Shown here one piece after another: positions 51,438 through 62,620 of a DNA stretch of 64,000 bases. Numbering within the stretch: the stretch's first letter is position 1; each line of letters starts with the position of its first letter. The translations under genes were made by a program, and so were the position numbers. The stretch is from Rhopalosiphum padi (taxonomy: Eukaryota; Arthropoda; Insecta; Hemiptera; Aphididae), in NCBI RefSeq assembly GCF_020882245.1, contig NC_083597.1, positions 12,992,581 to 13,056,580 on the forward strand, given 5' to 3'. The notes beneath the pieces were generated by a model. The model had not been told where the DNA came from. It ran no database searches and worked only from the letters and a program-made list of their open reading frames with translations.

Positions 51438-53945
51438 ATGGAGATGCAGATAAGCAACGCGTCCGAGTTCCCGTTGTACCACTCGATGGCGACGGGACCG
51501 CACTCGTTCCAGCTTCCCGGCGCCATACCACCCGTCACCACCATACCGTCGTACAAGAACACCATGTTCCCGGACAGGCTGGGCGGCTTCTATTACGACT
51601 CGGCGGGCGTCACGCACGCCATGCCCGCCGAACGGTGCGACCGGTGCTACGTCGAACTGTCGATGATCAGCAGTGGCCACCACTTCGGCAAGAAGCTGTG
51701 CGGCATGTGCGCGGCCAAGGAACAGCAAGTGTCGCCCAAGGTGGAGACCGAAATCCTGGACTTGGACTCGCAGCAGGTCATGTCGCAGCAACAGCAACAA
51801 CAGCAGCAGCAACAACAACAACAACAGCAACAACAGGACACCAAAGCGTTCTTGCAGCACGGCGTCGTCGTGCCGCCCGGTTACGACAGGCCGCCGCAGC
51901 CACCCCCACCGCCGCCGCCGGCGGTCGAGTGGCCCGGCTACTTTCAGCCGCAACAGAATACGCTGTCCGGCGAACACCTGTCACCCGACTACAACAACGT
52001 GTCGACCACGACCACCACACCGCCGACGATGATGGGCGGGTCACCGCCTTCCGACATGCAACAACAGCAACAGTACCAGGCCAACTTTGACGGTGGCGGG
52101 TACGCGGTCGACTCGAACCAACAGCCCGGCGGAGGCGGAAGCGGAAGCGGCGGCGGCGGGTCCGGGTCCGGGACCAAAGGAAACGGGTCGTGGAAGTCAA
52201 ACGAGGCCCGGCGCGCCAAAACTTACGAGTGTCCGGCTTGCGACAAGTGGTTCACCAGTTCGGGTCACCTGAAACGGCACTACGGCACGCAGTTGCACAA
52301 GAACGCGGTCAAGCAGAGCGGCAAACCAGATCCCGCGCTTTTGCCCATGAAACATCACTATCACCCGTACCGGGATCCGGCATACGTAGCGCAACAGAAG
52401 CTCAAGCAGCAGCAGCAGAACGGGTCGTCGTTGCACAAGCAACAGTCGTCCATGATGATGCCAGCCGACTTCCGCCCCGTCACGTCCACGTCATCGTTCA
52501 ACACCGATTCTTTTTTAGAGCTGACTCCCCCAAACCTGACAGCAAGCCTCTCGGACAGTTTGGGGGGAACCCAATTCCTACCGGCCCGTCGGCCGGTCAG
52601 CAACAGCAGCAGCAGCAGCAACAGCAACAACAGCAGTACGGCAGGTTTCACGGACGAGATGCAAACTTCTTCTTATCCCAACAACAACAGCAGCAAATAC
52701 CGGGCGGACCTAACGGTGGTCCGTACGGCGTCCCTCCACCCGGCCACGTCGTTCCCCGGCCACCGGCAGTCGACGGCGGGTCAACAAGCGCTTTCGGCAT
52801 ACCTGCACCACCAGATCACGGATACCATCCAGCCATACACCACCCAGGGTTCTATGATCCAAACAACTACCAACACGGATTTGTACACCACTATGCCCGA
52901 CAATAACGGCCGTGGTGGCCATGTCTACCAACTCCACCACCACCCCCAACCGAATCATCTGGAACAGCCGTACCATCACGGCAACGCGATCGCCCGCAAT
53001 CAACATCAACACCAGCTGCCGCCTCTGCCGCCGTCGCACCACCACCAGAGAACCGTCGAATATCAACAGCCGTCCACGACGGTGCCGCCGTCCCAGTACC
53101 AACAACAGCCGCAGCAAAACCATCAGCGCCAGTTGCACGTGCTGCAGCAGCGCAACATCAAACTGGAACCCGTCGAACAGGTCGAATACAACAGCGTTGA
53201 CGACACACCGATGGCCAGCCCGGACTCGAGCATTGATCATCACCATCATCACCTTCAACACCACCAACAGATGCACCACTATCACCCTCAGTACCAAGGC
53301 CTGCTGGTGGTCGCGCCCATATCACCGCAATCGCCGCCACCGGCGGTGCCTTTGCCGCCGCAGCATCTCGACGAGGACACGATGGTCAGCGACAGCGGCG
53401 GTTCCGTCGACCTGGACACTGGTTCGCCGCCAAACTTTAACGGCAGCTGCGCGGAATTGTCGTCGTCGCACTCGTCGCTGGCCAAAAAGTTCCGGAAAGC
53501 CACGCGCGTCTCGTGCGACCTTTGCAACAAGGACTTCACGGACAAGTGTTACAAGACCCAGCACGACCAGCGGTTCCACAGCGGCGAGAAGCCGTACCGG
53601 TGCGGCGTGTGCGGCAAGCGGTTTGGCGAGCACAAGCAGCTGCAGGTGCACGAGCTCCGGCACAACGACAGCAACAAGGCGTTCCCGTGCACCGTGTGCA
53701 CCAAAAGCTTCAACTTCAAAAACGATCTTGACCGGCACTTCATGTCCAGCCACTCGGCCGACAAACCGTACCAGTGCGTGCAGTGCGAGAAGAAGTTCGT
53801 GCGGTTGGACCACAAGCGGCACCACGAGAAGACGCACGACGACGCCGCGGAGAAGACGAAAAAGAAGAAGAAGGCGGCGGCGGCCGAAATGACGTCCGGC
53901 CGTTACGGTGGCCAACAGCTGCAGCTCGCCGAGGACCAATCGTAA
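51438..53945 (+). CDS. zld: Zinc-finger transcription factor, probable Zelda (vielfaltig) orthologue, 835 aa
   Basis: Single coding exon. The start is ATG at 51438 (context AGTCATGG), 11 nt after the acceptor. The spliced leader has TAA TAA in frame just upstream, so the earlier ATG at 51405 lies in the intron. Domains: four-cysteine motif CDRC(67-70)...CGMC(88-91) with 17-residue spacing; 17 Gln at 117-133; Pro-, Gly/Ser-, Gln- and His-rich linkers; a JAZ-type finger C265, C268, H281, H287 followed by NAVKQSGKPDPA; then four C2H2 fingers at 693-714, 722-742, 751-772 and 780-800, linked by SGEKPY and SADKPY; and a basic Lys/Ala tail. A JAZ finger in mid-protein, four C-terminal fingers, glutamine-rich disorder and an intronless coding region match Zelda. 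In Drosophila, Zelda is the nuclear pioneer factor that opens chromatin at CAGGTAG sites for zygotic genome activation. At 835 residues it is much shorter than the fly protein. The gene itself is near certain; the name is moderate. It could be another insect C2H2 factor. Confidence 0.68.
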   Translation: MEMQISNASEFPLYHSMATGPHSFQLPGAIPPVTTIPSYKNTMFPDRLGGFYYDSAGVTHAMPAERCDRCYVELSMISSGHHFGKKLCGMCAAKEQQVSPKVETEILDLDSQQVMSQQQQQQQQQQQQQQQQQDTKAFLQHGVVVPPGYDRPPQPPPPPPPAVEWPGYFQPQQNTLSGEHLSPDYNNVSTTTTTPPTMMGGSPPSDMQQQQQYQANFDGGGYAVDSNQQPGGGGSGSGGGGSGSGTKGNGSWKSNEARRAKTYECPACDKWFTSSGHLKRHYGTQLHKNAVKQSGKPDPALLPMKHHYHPYRDPAYVAQQKLKQQQQNGSSLHKQQSSMMMPADFRPVTSTSSFNTDSFLELTPPNLTASLSDSLGGTQFLPARRPVSNSSSSSNSNNSSTAGFTDEMQTSSYPNNNSSKYRADLTVVRTASLHPATSFPGHRQSTAGQQALSAYLHHQITDTIQPYTTQGSMIQTTTNTDLYTTMPDNNGRGGHVYQLHHHPQPNHLEQPYHHGNAIARNQHQHQLPPLPPSHHHQRTVEYQQPSTTVPPSQYQQQPQQNHQRQLHVLQQRNIKLEPVEQVEYNSVDDTPMASPDSSIDHHHHHLQHHQQMHHYHPQYQGLLVVAPISPQSPPPAVPLPPQHLDEDTMVSDSGGSVDLDTGSPPNFNGSCAELSSSHSSLAKKFRKATRVSCDLCNKDFTDKCYKTQHDQRFHSGEKPYRCGVCGKRFGEHKQLQVHELRHNDSNKAFPCTVCTKSFNFKNDLDRHFMSSHSADKPYQCVQCEKKFVRLDHKRHHEKTHDDAAEKTKKKKKAAAAEMTSGRYGGQQLQLAEDQS
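51783..51836 (+). repeat. CAG/CAA repeat encoding Gln17
   Basis: Mixed CAG and CAA codons give an uninterrupted polyglutamine stretch at residues 117-133. Codon mixing suggests it is not a recent pure-repeat expansion. Further Gln-rich tracts occur at 52060-52080, 52410-52445 and elsewhere in the same exon. Confidence 0.9.
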
Positions 53946-54004
53946 AACACACACACATATTATACACGTATATTATTTGCACGATCGCGTGAATCGCGTT
54001 TTAA

Positions 54005-54010
54005 AATAAA
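54005..54010 (+). terminator. Proximal poly(A) signal candidate
   Basis: Canonical AATAAA 60 nt after the stop codon. A short 3' UTR isoform would result if it is used. Confidence 0.35.
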
Positions 54011-55182
54011 TTGTATGTTCTCCCCGTAAACACGTTAACGATTACGAGATAAAAAATTATTGTCGCGGGAGTAGGCGACGCGACGACACACCGTCAATGT
54101 AAATTGTATTATTATAATTTTTTTTTTTTTTCATTTTCAATTTCGGTCGAAACAACGTCATGCGCGCGTTCGTGTCGCGCAAACCACTGTCGGGAATATT
54201 ACTGCCGTCGGCACGTCCGAAAACGCGTATGACCGTGTAGGTACTGTATAATAATACTATACTTGTATCGATTTACTGTTCCGGACGTCTTTTCGTCCGA
54301 TAAAAATCGCGCCGATGTTTCTGAACCTGACCGGTCCGGCATATTCCGGCACCGTCATTATTAGTGAAAACATTTTTCGAGATTGACCGGCATTATAATT
54401 TATGTTGTACATAACAATAATAATAATCCTAAATCCAGGGGCATTACAATATTGTTAAGAATTTTTTTATTAATATATTTTGCAGCCCGCACCAAAAAGC
54501 CGACTACAAACCTAACCCAATCCATATCCCTCCCCCTCCCCAAAAAAAAAACAAATAAAATAAAAATAAATAAATACCCCGTCTCCCATTGTTGCGTCGT
54601 TTGTTGATGGCTCAATATCTTATACTAAGTATATACCTAATATATGTATTATTATTATTTTATACATTTTTTTTAATTTGTTGAATTTATTTTCATTTGA
54701 TTTTGGGTACCAATATTGCATTAGTTAAAACATATCCCCCACATGTTACATATCACACGACGACGCTCTAGAATTATTATTATTATTATATTATTACTTA
54801 TGACATTCGTTTGTTTCGTACCTGCTATTAACTATATAATATAATTGTATGATAATATTATATTGGATATATAAACTGATATTTTTATTTTGTGACCCAC
54901 TATAATATTATTTTGTGTTAAGTAGATTTTTTTTTTGTTTATATAGCGGTAAGATGAACGCGTTAATTATTATTTTTTTATCGCCCTTTGTCCTCGGTGC
55001 GAATTTTTAAGTTTTTTCACATATACACACAGTTCTGTTACTTTTCCAAACTTCATTGTATTAATTGTCCATAATATTATGTGTTATTACGCCAAGTGTT
55101 TATTATTATTATTTTTTTTTTTTGATTTATTTTAAAACAAATATCGATAGTACAAAAAAGTACCTCGTAGATATTGTGGAAG

Positions 55183-55209
55183 ACTACTACTACTACTACT
55201 ACTACTACT
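55183..55209. repeat. (ACT)n microsatellite
   Basis: Nine ACT units within the presumed 3' UTR. Confidence 0.85.
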
Positions 55210-55355
55210 TGGTATCAACAAACAAATTTATATAATTATAAGTATAACAATAACAATTATAATTATATATTATATATTATTAATAATTAGCAAAATTATT
55301 ATATAATGTTTTAACGAGCAATAAGTTTGTAAATAAAAACAAAAAATAATAAAGA

Positions 55356-58300
55356 TTGATTAGAAATAATACGTTTTTTTCAGCTACGCCGTTTGTGCGT
55401 TTGGTTTCCTTATAATCTATAAAAATTATGTACATATAATATGGTTAAATAGGTTGATTTTACAAGCAATAAGTGTGTGGAGTCGCCCTTCTCTCCCGTC
55501 CATCATATACACTTCCCGCTTCATTTCGACGATAGGGTCGTGGATTTTTAACCCAAGAAAGACCCTTTTAATACGTCGTAGTCATAGCTGGTATATAATA
55601 AGGGATGGGAAGTGATTCTTATAACCCTTCGCGGCTTCCACGCCGCCGTTCTTCCTCTTTTAACCGTATTTTATTAGGTAGTATTACGGTACACTTATTT
55701 CAAACCGACTTAGGGCGAAATTGCCGCCGATTGTCAGCTATACGAGTCTGGAGAAACGGAAAATTACTGGTTAAAAATCAAGTAGCGTTCAACGAGCTTT
55801 ATTATTATTATTTATTTATTTATTTATTTATTAATTGCTAAAAGTAGGTATGCGTAGATTGTCCAATCGTAAACAATTACATTAATGATATTACCAAAAC
55901 GTCTATCTTGAATTATCGTTAAGAAATAATAATAAATAAAATAAAAAAAAATAATATTAAGAATATCGCAGAAAGACGGTTCTTCATTTGACAGTTGGCG
56001 TCATCCATTACTAAGGAGGTTGATTAAACTGTATATTAGCATTATTATTATATCATTTTTGTCGACACACATCAAAGGTTTGTAATAAATAAATTGATAA
56101 TATAACATATTATTATGTAAAATGTAAATTATGTTTGTGAGATATTTTGCGTATGGTTAACCATGCGCGTGTGTGTAGGTATGTAACACTTGATAAATAG
56201 TAAGTGTCTAGAACATTTTAAAAACCTTCGATTCATAGCGAACACGCAATGATTCGAGATCGGTAAATCATGTTATATGAATTATTTATATTATATATAA
56301 ATAGAAAAGAAGATTACTATATTATAAGTGACGTAAATAATCAATATGGTAAAAATATATTTTCAATCGTCGGTCATCGTATATGGTAATAATTTCATAT
56401 GCGTATTTTAAGTACTATCGTGTTATATAATTATACTATCATTAAACTGATGGTTAGGTCCCAAACCAACTACAAAGCCAAATTGTATTTTCATTTTTCA
56501 AACACAGAAATGTTGCACGGTGTAGCCTGTAGGTAAGTAGTAAGTACTATATATATATATATATACTATACACTTTATGTATTATATTATATTCGCTTTA
56601 TTATTATACAGGTAGCACACCCTGACTACCGCCACCGCCATTTACCTCCACAACCTATTCAAACTCTTCCACCTCATCATCCTCATGTGCGTACTATGTG
56701 CATATATATATATATATATATATATTCTTAGAGTTTTGTATAATATACGTGGCAGTCCCGCGTGTTGGTCGATAGAAATTTACATTTTTCGAGACCGTTC
56801 TCGCGCGGTCACTGCGGTAGAGGACCCACCGAGCAAATGACGTCTAAATATTTACAAGTGTTTGTGTTGACCACCGTCGTAAAAGGTTATATACATTATA
56901 TGTGCGCTACACACACACATATTACATAAATTATGCCACTGCCTGCACACACTCGTCTCTCACACACATATATTTATATATACAGCGTTCAATATAAAGT
57001 GTAGTACCTACTTAGGTACCTATGAAACGGTGGGGTAGTGAAATGTCATAAATAATAATAATACAGCATATGGACGTATCAAAACACGCATTGGTCGGAT
57101 ATTGTATAATATAGAGGATAGTATTTGGTTTGGGAAACATTTCAAAATTAGCTCCGACGGTTGAACGGTTGAGATTAAATAATAATCAGTCTTATAGTTT
57201 TCTTCCGTTATGGGCACATCGCGCTCTGCCGTCGAAAACTATATACCTATATATAGCGGCCCATTTGATATTCGTCTTGTTTATAATAAATGGACGTTCA
57301 TTGTAACTTACCACAGTACTACACTACTACAGTAAACTTTATCTACCGAAAGTTACTGACAGTTACTGTTCTAAGACACCACGTGAGTAAGTAAGTATCT
57401 ATTTAAGTTTACGAATTTATAATAACAATTTTTTTCAGGATAACGAAATATTATAATAACTCTATTCTTTAATTATTACGAAAAAATATTTAAGATTATG
57501 TCAACTTATAAAATTAGGTAATTATTTTCATACAAAAAGTATATTATGATGTATGCAAATAAACTTTACAAAAGTCAATTGCTAATTGCTGTGATATAAA
57601 TAATATATTATGAGAGTTTATTAAAAGTTAATGTATGTGGTATTATTTGGGGTGTAAATTTGACTTCCTCTCTTTTTGTGGACAGTATGTTTGTGTCCGG
57701 TTATAGACGAACCTGCAGATTGGCATCAATATGTTAACACTCCTATGAGGTATGGTATCCAAACAAAACCTATAGGTATAGAGCAAGCTGCACAAGCACA
57801 CATCACACGGTAGATGTATAAAATAATATTAAAATTGAAAATTAGTAATGTACACACGATTTCCTTGCAGGAATAGATTATGAAATTGTTCAACAATTTT
57901 TTTAGAAAATAAACGTTAGCACATCAGTTGTTATTCATATAACACATGTCATAATACAATCGAACTGTTATACAACGGTAAACAAGCATTTAATACCAAA
58001 CCTAATAATACAATCATTTGAAAATCATCACTTTAACTGCAATAAAACCTAAATTCATTGGGTACAACTCTTAACAACTTACCGTCTTACGTATAGTAAT
58101 ATATTTATTTTTTGCTATCTTGTCTAATATTTTGTTGAAAGTTATTAATGTTATTTGACATATCAAAACCACACAGTAACATTTAATTTATAGCAATTTA
58201 AATATTATATACTTTATGAACAGATCATAATTATTTATTAATAATTGTTGTGCAAAGTAGACAGTAGTCTATTTAAAATTAAAATTATTTAGTGAACTTT

Positions 58301-61300
58301 TACTCAAAATTTGAACAATAAATATCTACTTTTCCTGTGGTATTTATTAAATATGTTTCAACCTTTTAAGAAAAGAAAAGGTCCACTCAGGTGTAGCCAT
58401 TGACACAGAAAGTGTGCAAAATTGTTTTAATTATATTGTTTTATGTTTGGAAATATACCTATCAGGGTTGCAAAATAATGACATCTATGTCAGTATTCAG
58501 GAATGTTTCTAGTCTTCAAAATTTTACTTTCTGTAAATGCTATAACATACTCTGCAAAATTGATTTTTACCTTTTACCTATACGTCGTTCGGGTTTAGTG
58601 TTACAAAATATATTTTTCTCATATTGTATTAGTATTTCTGAATACGTCTTATTTTATATGATAAAATATGTATATTAAATAATAAAAATATATTATTGTA
58701 TATTGATATTAACTGTCAATAAAAGTTATCAGATTGGTAGTTAAAAAAAAATCACATCTATTACCCATACCACTTTTCCTCTCCGTGTGTTCGCCTTTGA
58801 GGCTCTAAATCTAAATTATTGACATGTTTGGCTACACGATAGTATATACGTGACGTATAATAGTTATCCAGTTATAGCTTATTATAATTATTAATTAATA
58901 ATAATGATATAATAATTATATCCATATAATAAAACATACGCAATATTGTTGTCTTTTATTTAACATAATATGTTAGTAGATTTTTACTTTTTAATTTAAT
59001 GTTTGTTTTATTTTATGTAAATAAATGTATGCATAACACTATTTATAAAAACTATAAAATATGACAGTTGTATTGAATAAAAATGTAAGCGAACATACCT
59101 AGTTCATTTTCAAAGCGATTGGTTGTTTTATTTTCAGTTTTATGAGCCAGTCAAAACATTTTCCTCCACTCCGCCAATGAAAAATAAACTATATACGTAT
59201 AATTCGTCTTAAATTTGTTCTTCGAGGAATAAAAATAATACATCCATTATTTTATAATATTAAAAGATGTTTATTTTATTTATTCTTTTCCACAAGAGTA
59301 TAATTATTCATAATTATACTGAAATATCGCTCACATTTAAATTTATTCCCAGTACAAACTTTTAGGAAATTTTAGTATTTCGTGTTAGTGTTAGTGTAGT
59401 GTTTATTTTACAAATAATAAAAAGTATAAACAAATCATATGCTGTATAGTTTGAAAAATACATAGAAAAGAAATAAAACGCGACGATTTTATTTGAGTCC
59501 CTTAACGCTTGGCACTATCGGCAATTGAAATAAAAATAATATTAAGTTGAAATGTTAACTATATAGACGTTTCATACTGTATACTTGTATCTCACACACA
59601 TACCCACCCACACACACACACATACACACACACGCGGGTTATATTAAGTAAAAATACAAAAAACACATAATCTATAAACAGACCATTTTAAATCTAAACA
59701 TTCTGCATTAGTCGAAAAAGATTTCACCAACTTAAATAATATATTAAATAATGTCCTATTAACTTTTTTAACTGTCTCTTTTTTAACAGTCGCAACTCAT
59801 AATTCTGTAATTATAGTAATTACATCATAATAATATATTGTGTAGATAAATTTTAAGTACCTAGGTTATAACTTTATAAGTTATTATAATTTATTGTATT
59901 TTTAATTTGTCAATGTTCAAAGAAAATATTATTTGTTTATGACTCATTTTGAGATGTATTAGTTCGTAATGAACACATTGTATTTTATATACGAGCGAGG
60001 CAAATTGTTTATAGGTAATAGCATACGATAGTTTTGCGGAACGGTGCGAAATGACACGGGTTTGTCAAACGGATTAGTTTTAACCGGGAGGGGAAGAACA
60101 CAAAGCGACGTGCCGACGTTATCGAATTGACGAAAAATAAAAACGGTTAACATTAAAAATTTGACGGTCGTAAAATTGTTTTTTCTCCTCGAACATAGAT
60201 AATTTCGATTTTAATGGATCTTAATTTGAGATGCAAATCATAATGTTTCGGCAGCATTGACAGCGCAATTAGTATATTAACTGTTATATATTTAAATAAC
60301 ATAATATTAATTAAAAATATTTTAGTGTATAAAATACAGATAATAAAATATGTATAATATATAACTACATAGCCGGGTGGATGTACACCAGAAATATATT
60401 CTATATCTTGTAAATCTGTGTCATAGGGTCGGAAGGGAGGAGAGACAGCCGTGTCGGTTTCGAAAGTTGTTCGATTCACGAGTAATTTCCACCGATTAAA
60501 CACGGACCGTCAAACGTGTGTGTGTGTGTGTACAATTCTGGGTCGGCTTAAAGTATCAACGATGGTACTGTATTTGTCGGCCAAAGTGTATCTGTGTGTG
60601 GTGCGTGTGTGTGTGTGTAGGGTGGAAGGCCGCCCCAGTGATATAGTTTATTGAAACGGTCGAAATAATAATAGGTGCAGTACGCGGATTTACGAAAAAA
60701 AAAAAATAAATAAAATCGACGGTCAATCAGCCGATTAGCTTTTACACTAATATTGTATACGTTTATATACGTCAAATTATAAAAATATATATTATGAACG
60801 ATTGTATAGCGCACACGCGTTTTATACTTTTAAGTTTTAATGTTATAGGCAGTAGGCACGTATGCAAATATATTATATGATATAATATTATATACATTTA
60901 TACCCTCGTAAATATGTGCGGAATGGCGACGCAGACGACTAGTTAACTTTTAGAGATTTTCGCGATACTTATAATTTTACCGTTACCTCGCCATAAGCTG
61001 GCCGGATTCAAATTGTATATAATGAAAGTGTTATAAAAATTAAAGCTCCACTAAACACCCTTGTCCGTTGTACTTATCTTTTATTATTATTATTATTATT
61101 GTGGTTGCTGTTATCGAAATAACGGTTTATCGTGGTTTTTTTTCTAAAAAAAGAACAGACAACTTATTACACCACAGTCAAGTGCGAAATCGCAAAAAAA
61201 TAAAATAATAAAAACGAGTCGCGTCTCGCATCTAAACCACTGTCAAATTTTTAACGTAGGTACCGATCGCAGTCGCACGTATAGAATTTTTATTTTTATT

Positions 61301-61740
61301 ATTAAACAGTTTCAGAGCGTTATTATTATCATCGGAGCCGCAATAATGTGTTTCGATTTAATTCCAACAAATTAATGTTGAATAGAACCGAATAATGTAA
61401 TATGTATTAGGTGCTTATAGTGCTTATACTTACATATTATTAACGTACACATATAATATATAGATGACAAATATTTAAAAAAAATTAAAATTTAACCATA
61501 ACAACAAACTTTTTCTGGATTTTTCCCACTGAATTTTGCGGGACATTTTATTTGCACAAATAACGCGACTTCAAAGTCAAGTATTTATCATGGCACTTTT
61601 TCACAAATCTGCTCGTGTTATCTATCTGGTCATAAAGAGACCCGCACCATCACTTGTTTTCATAGTCGGATCACGGAATCCGTGCAGAACCATTTCCACG
61701 GGCTGTAATCTACAAACGTGCGATTCGACAACACCTTGAA
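55356..61740. other. AT-rich intergenic stretch, no gene recognised
   Basis: Contains a TTTA tract (55810-55832), TA tracts (near 56550 and 56702-56726), and CA/TG tracts (near 59600, 60516 and 60595). Frames up to 116 codons (60153-60503, minus) lack motifs and splice support. Confidence 0.5.
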
Positions 61741-61753
61741 TTATCAAACAACG

Positions 61754-61754
<1 letters not shown>

Positions 61755-61781
<27 letters not shown>
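61755..61781. repeat. (CA)n microsatellite
   Basis: About 13 CA units; source of a Thr/His-repeat frame on the plus strand that should not be called protein. Confidence 0.9.
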
Positions 61782-61784
<3 letters not shown>

Positions 61785-62620
61785 GTTTATCGATATTCAT
61801 GACAAATTTCACGGGTTTTTGTGTACAACGGGCGCGCCGTTCGAAAATCGGCAATTTCAAAACGGGAGGCGGAACCGATACACATTTTTTTTCGAATTTA
61901 CCAAATTCAAAAAAATCCACTTTATCATTTTCAACCCTCTCCCACGGTGTCTGTGCCGCAGCTGCGCGCTATTTTTCGCAACACAATATCCAATGCACAT
62001 GCATAATATGTGCCCGTGTGTGTGTGCGTTTAACGAAATAATATACACTTCTCTCCGCGCGGTATTTCTCTCTCTCTCACTCACTCTCCATCCCTCTCTG
62101 ATGTTGCACCCGTTTACTTCCATTATTCCGGGCATGCGATTTCGGATCGTTTCGAACCGATTGTATCGGATTTTGATATTTTTTCTTCTCATCCCCGCCG
62201 CATACGGTCGACGCCGCCACGGCCGATCGTCTCCGCGGCGCTGTATTTGCGGCTGTGCCCCTGCAGTGTCGACGGTGGTGGTGATGGTGGTGGCGGTGCT
62301 GCTGTTGCTTCTGCCACCACCACCATAATATCTCGTCGGAGGCGGCCAATGATGCCAATGCCGTCGTCGCGGTGGAAGGCTATAGCGCCCGAGATCACCC
62401 CTTTGACACAATGCACGCCCCACGTTCTCACGGTCTTCGCGAAGACACCGCGTGCGCCCCCCGGCCGACGCCACTGAATCCTATACATATACGCTCTGCA
62501 GCCTCTCGACCCGATCACTCTCTTTCTCTCTCACTCGCTCCCGTCGTCGGGACAGCTGACTCTCAACGGATGTTTGTACAGGTGGCGACGGTCGCGAAGC
62601 TGCTGCTACTATTATTATTT
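61782..62620. other. GC-rich CpG island-like segment without a recognised gene
   Basis: GC and CpG rise strongly, with CT-rich tracts (62066-62099, 62520-62540) and GGT/GCC tracts (62270-62320). Frames of up to 205 codons are open on both strands at once, which is a composition effect. The island could be a promoter or first exon of a gene running off the window. No splice donor or coding motif decides this. Confidence 0.35.

Larger units (their letters stand above)
53946..55355 (+). other. Probable 3' UTR of the zinc-finger gene
   Basis: AT-rich, with no further open frame. Candidate poly(A) signals: AATAAA at 54005, a cluster of AATAAA near 54555-54575, and AATAAA near 55332 with AATAAAG near 55349. 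Which is used cannot be told. A CAC/ACAC block follows the stop, and an ACT trinucleotide tract lies at 55183-55209. Confidence 0.45.

Noticed and set aside
51407..52906. Long frames in other phases of the zinc-finger exon (up to 326 codons)
   Set aside because: Shadows of a GC-rich, repeat-rich coding exon. Only one frame carries the zinc-finger cysteine and histidine pattern.
61753..62474. Overlapping 191- and 205-codon frames on opposite strands
   Set aside because: They start in a CA microsatellite or are composition-driven; no domain and no splice sites.
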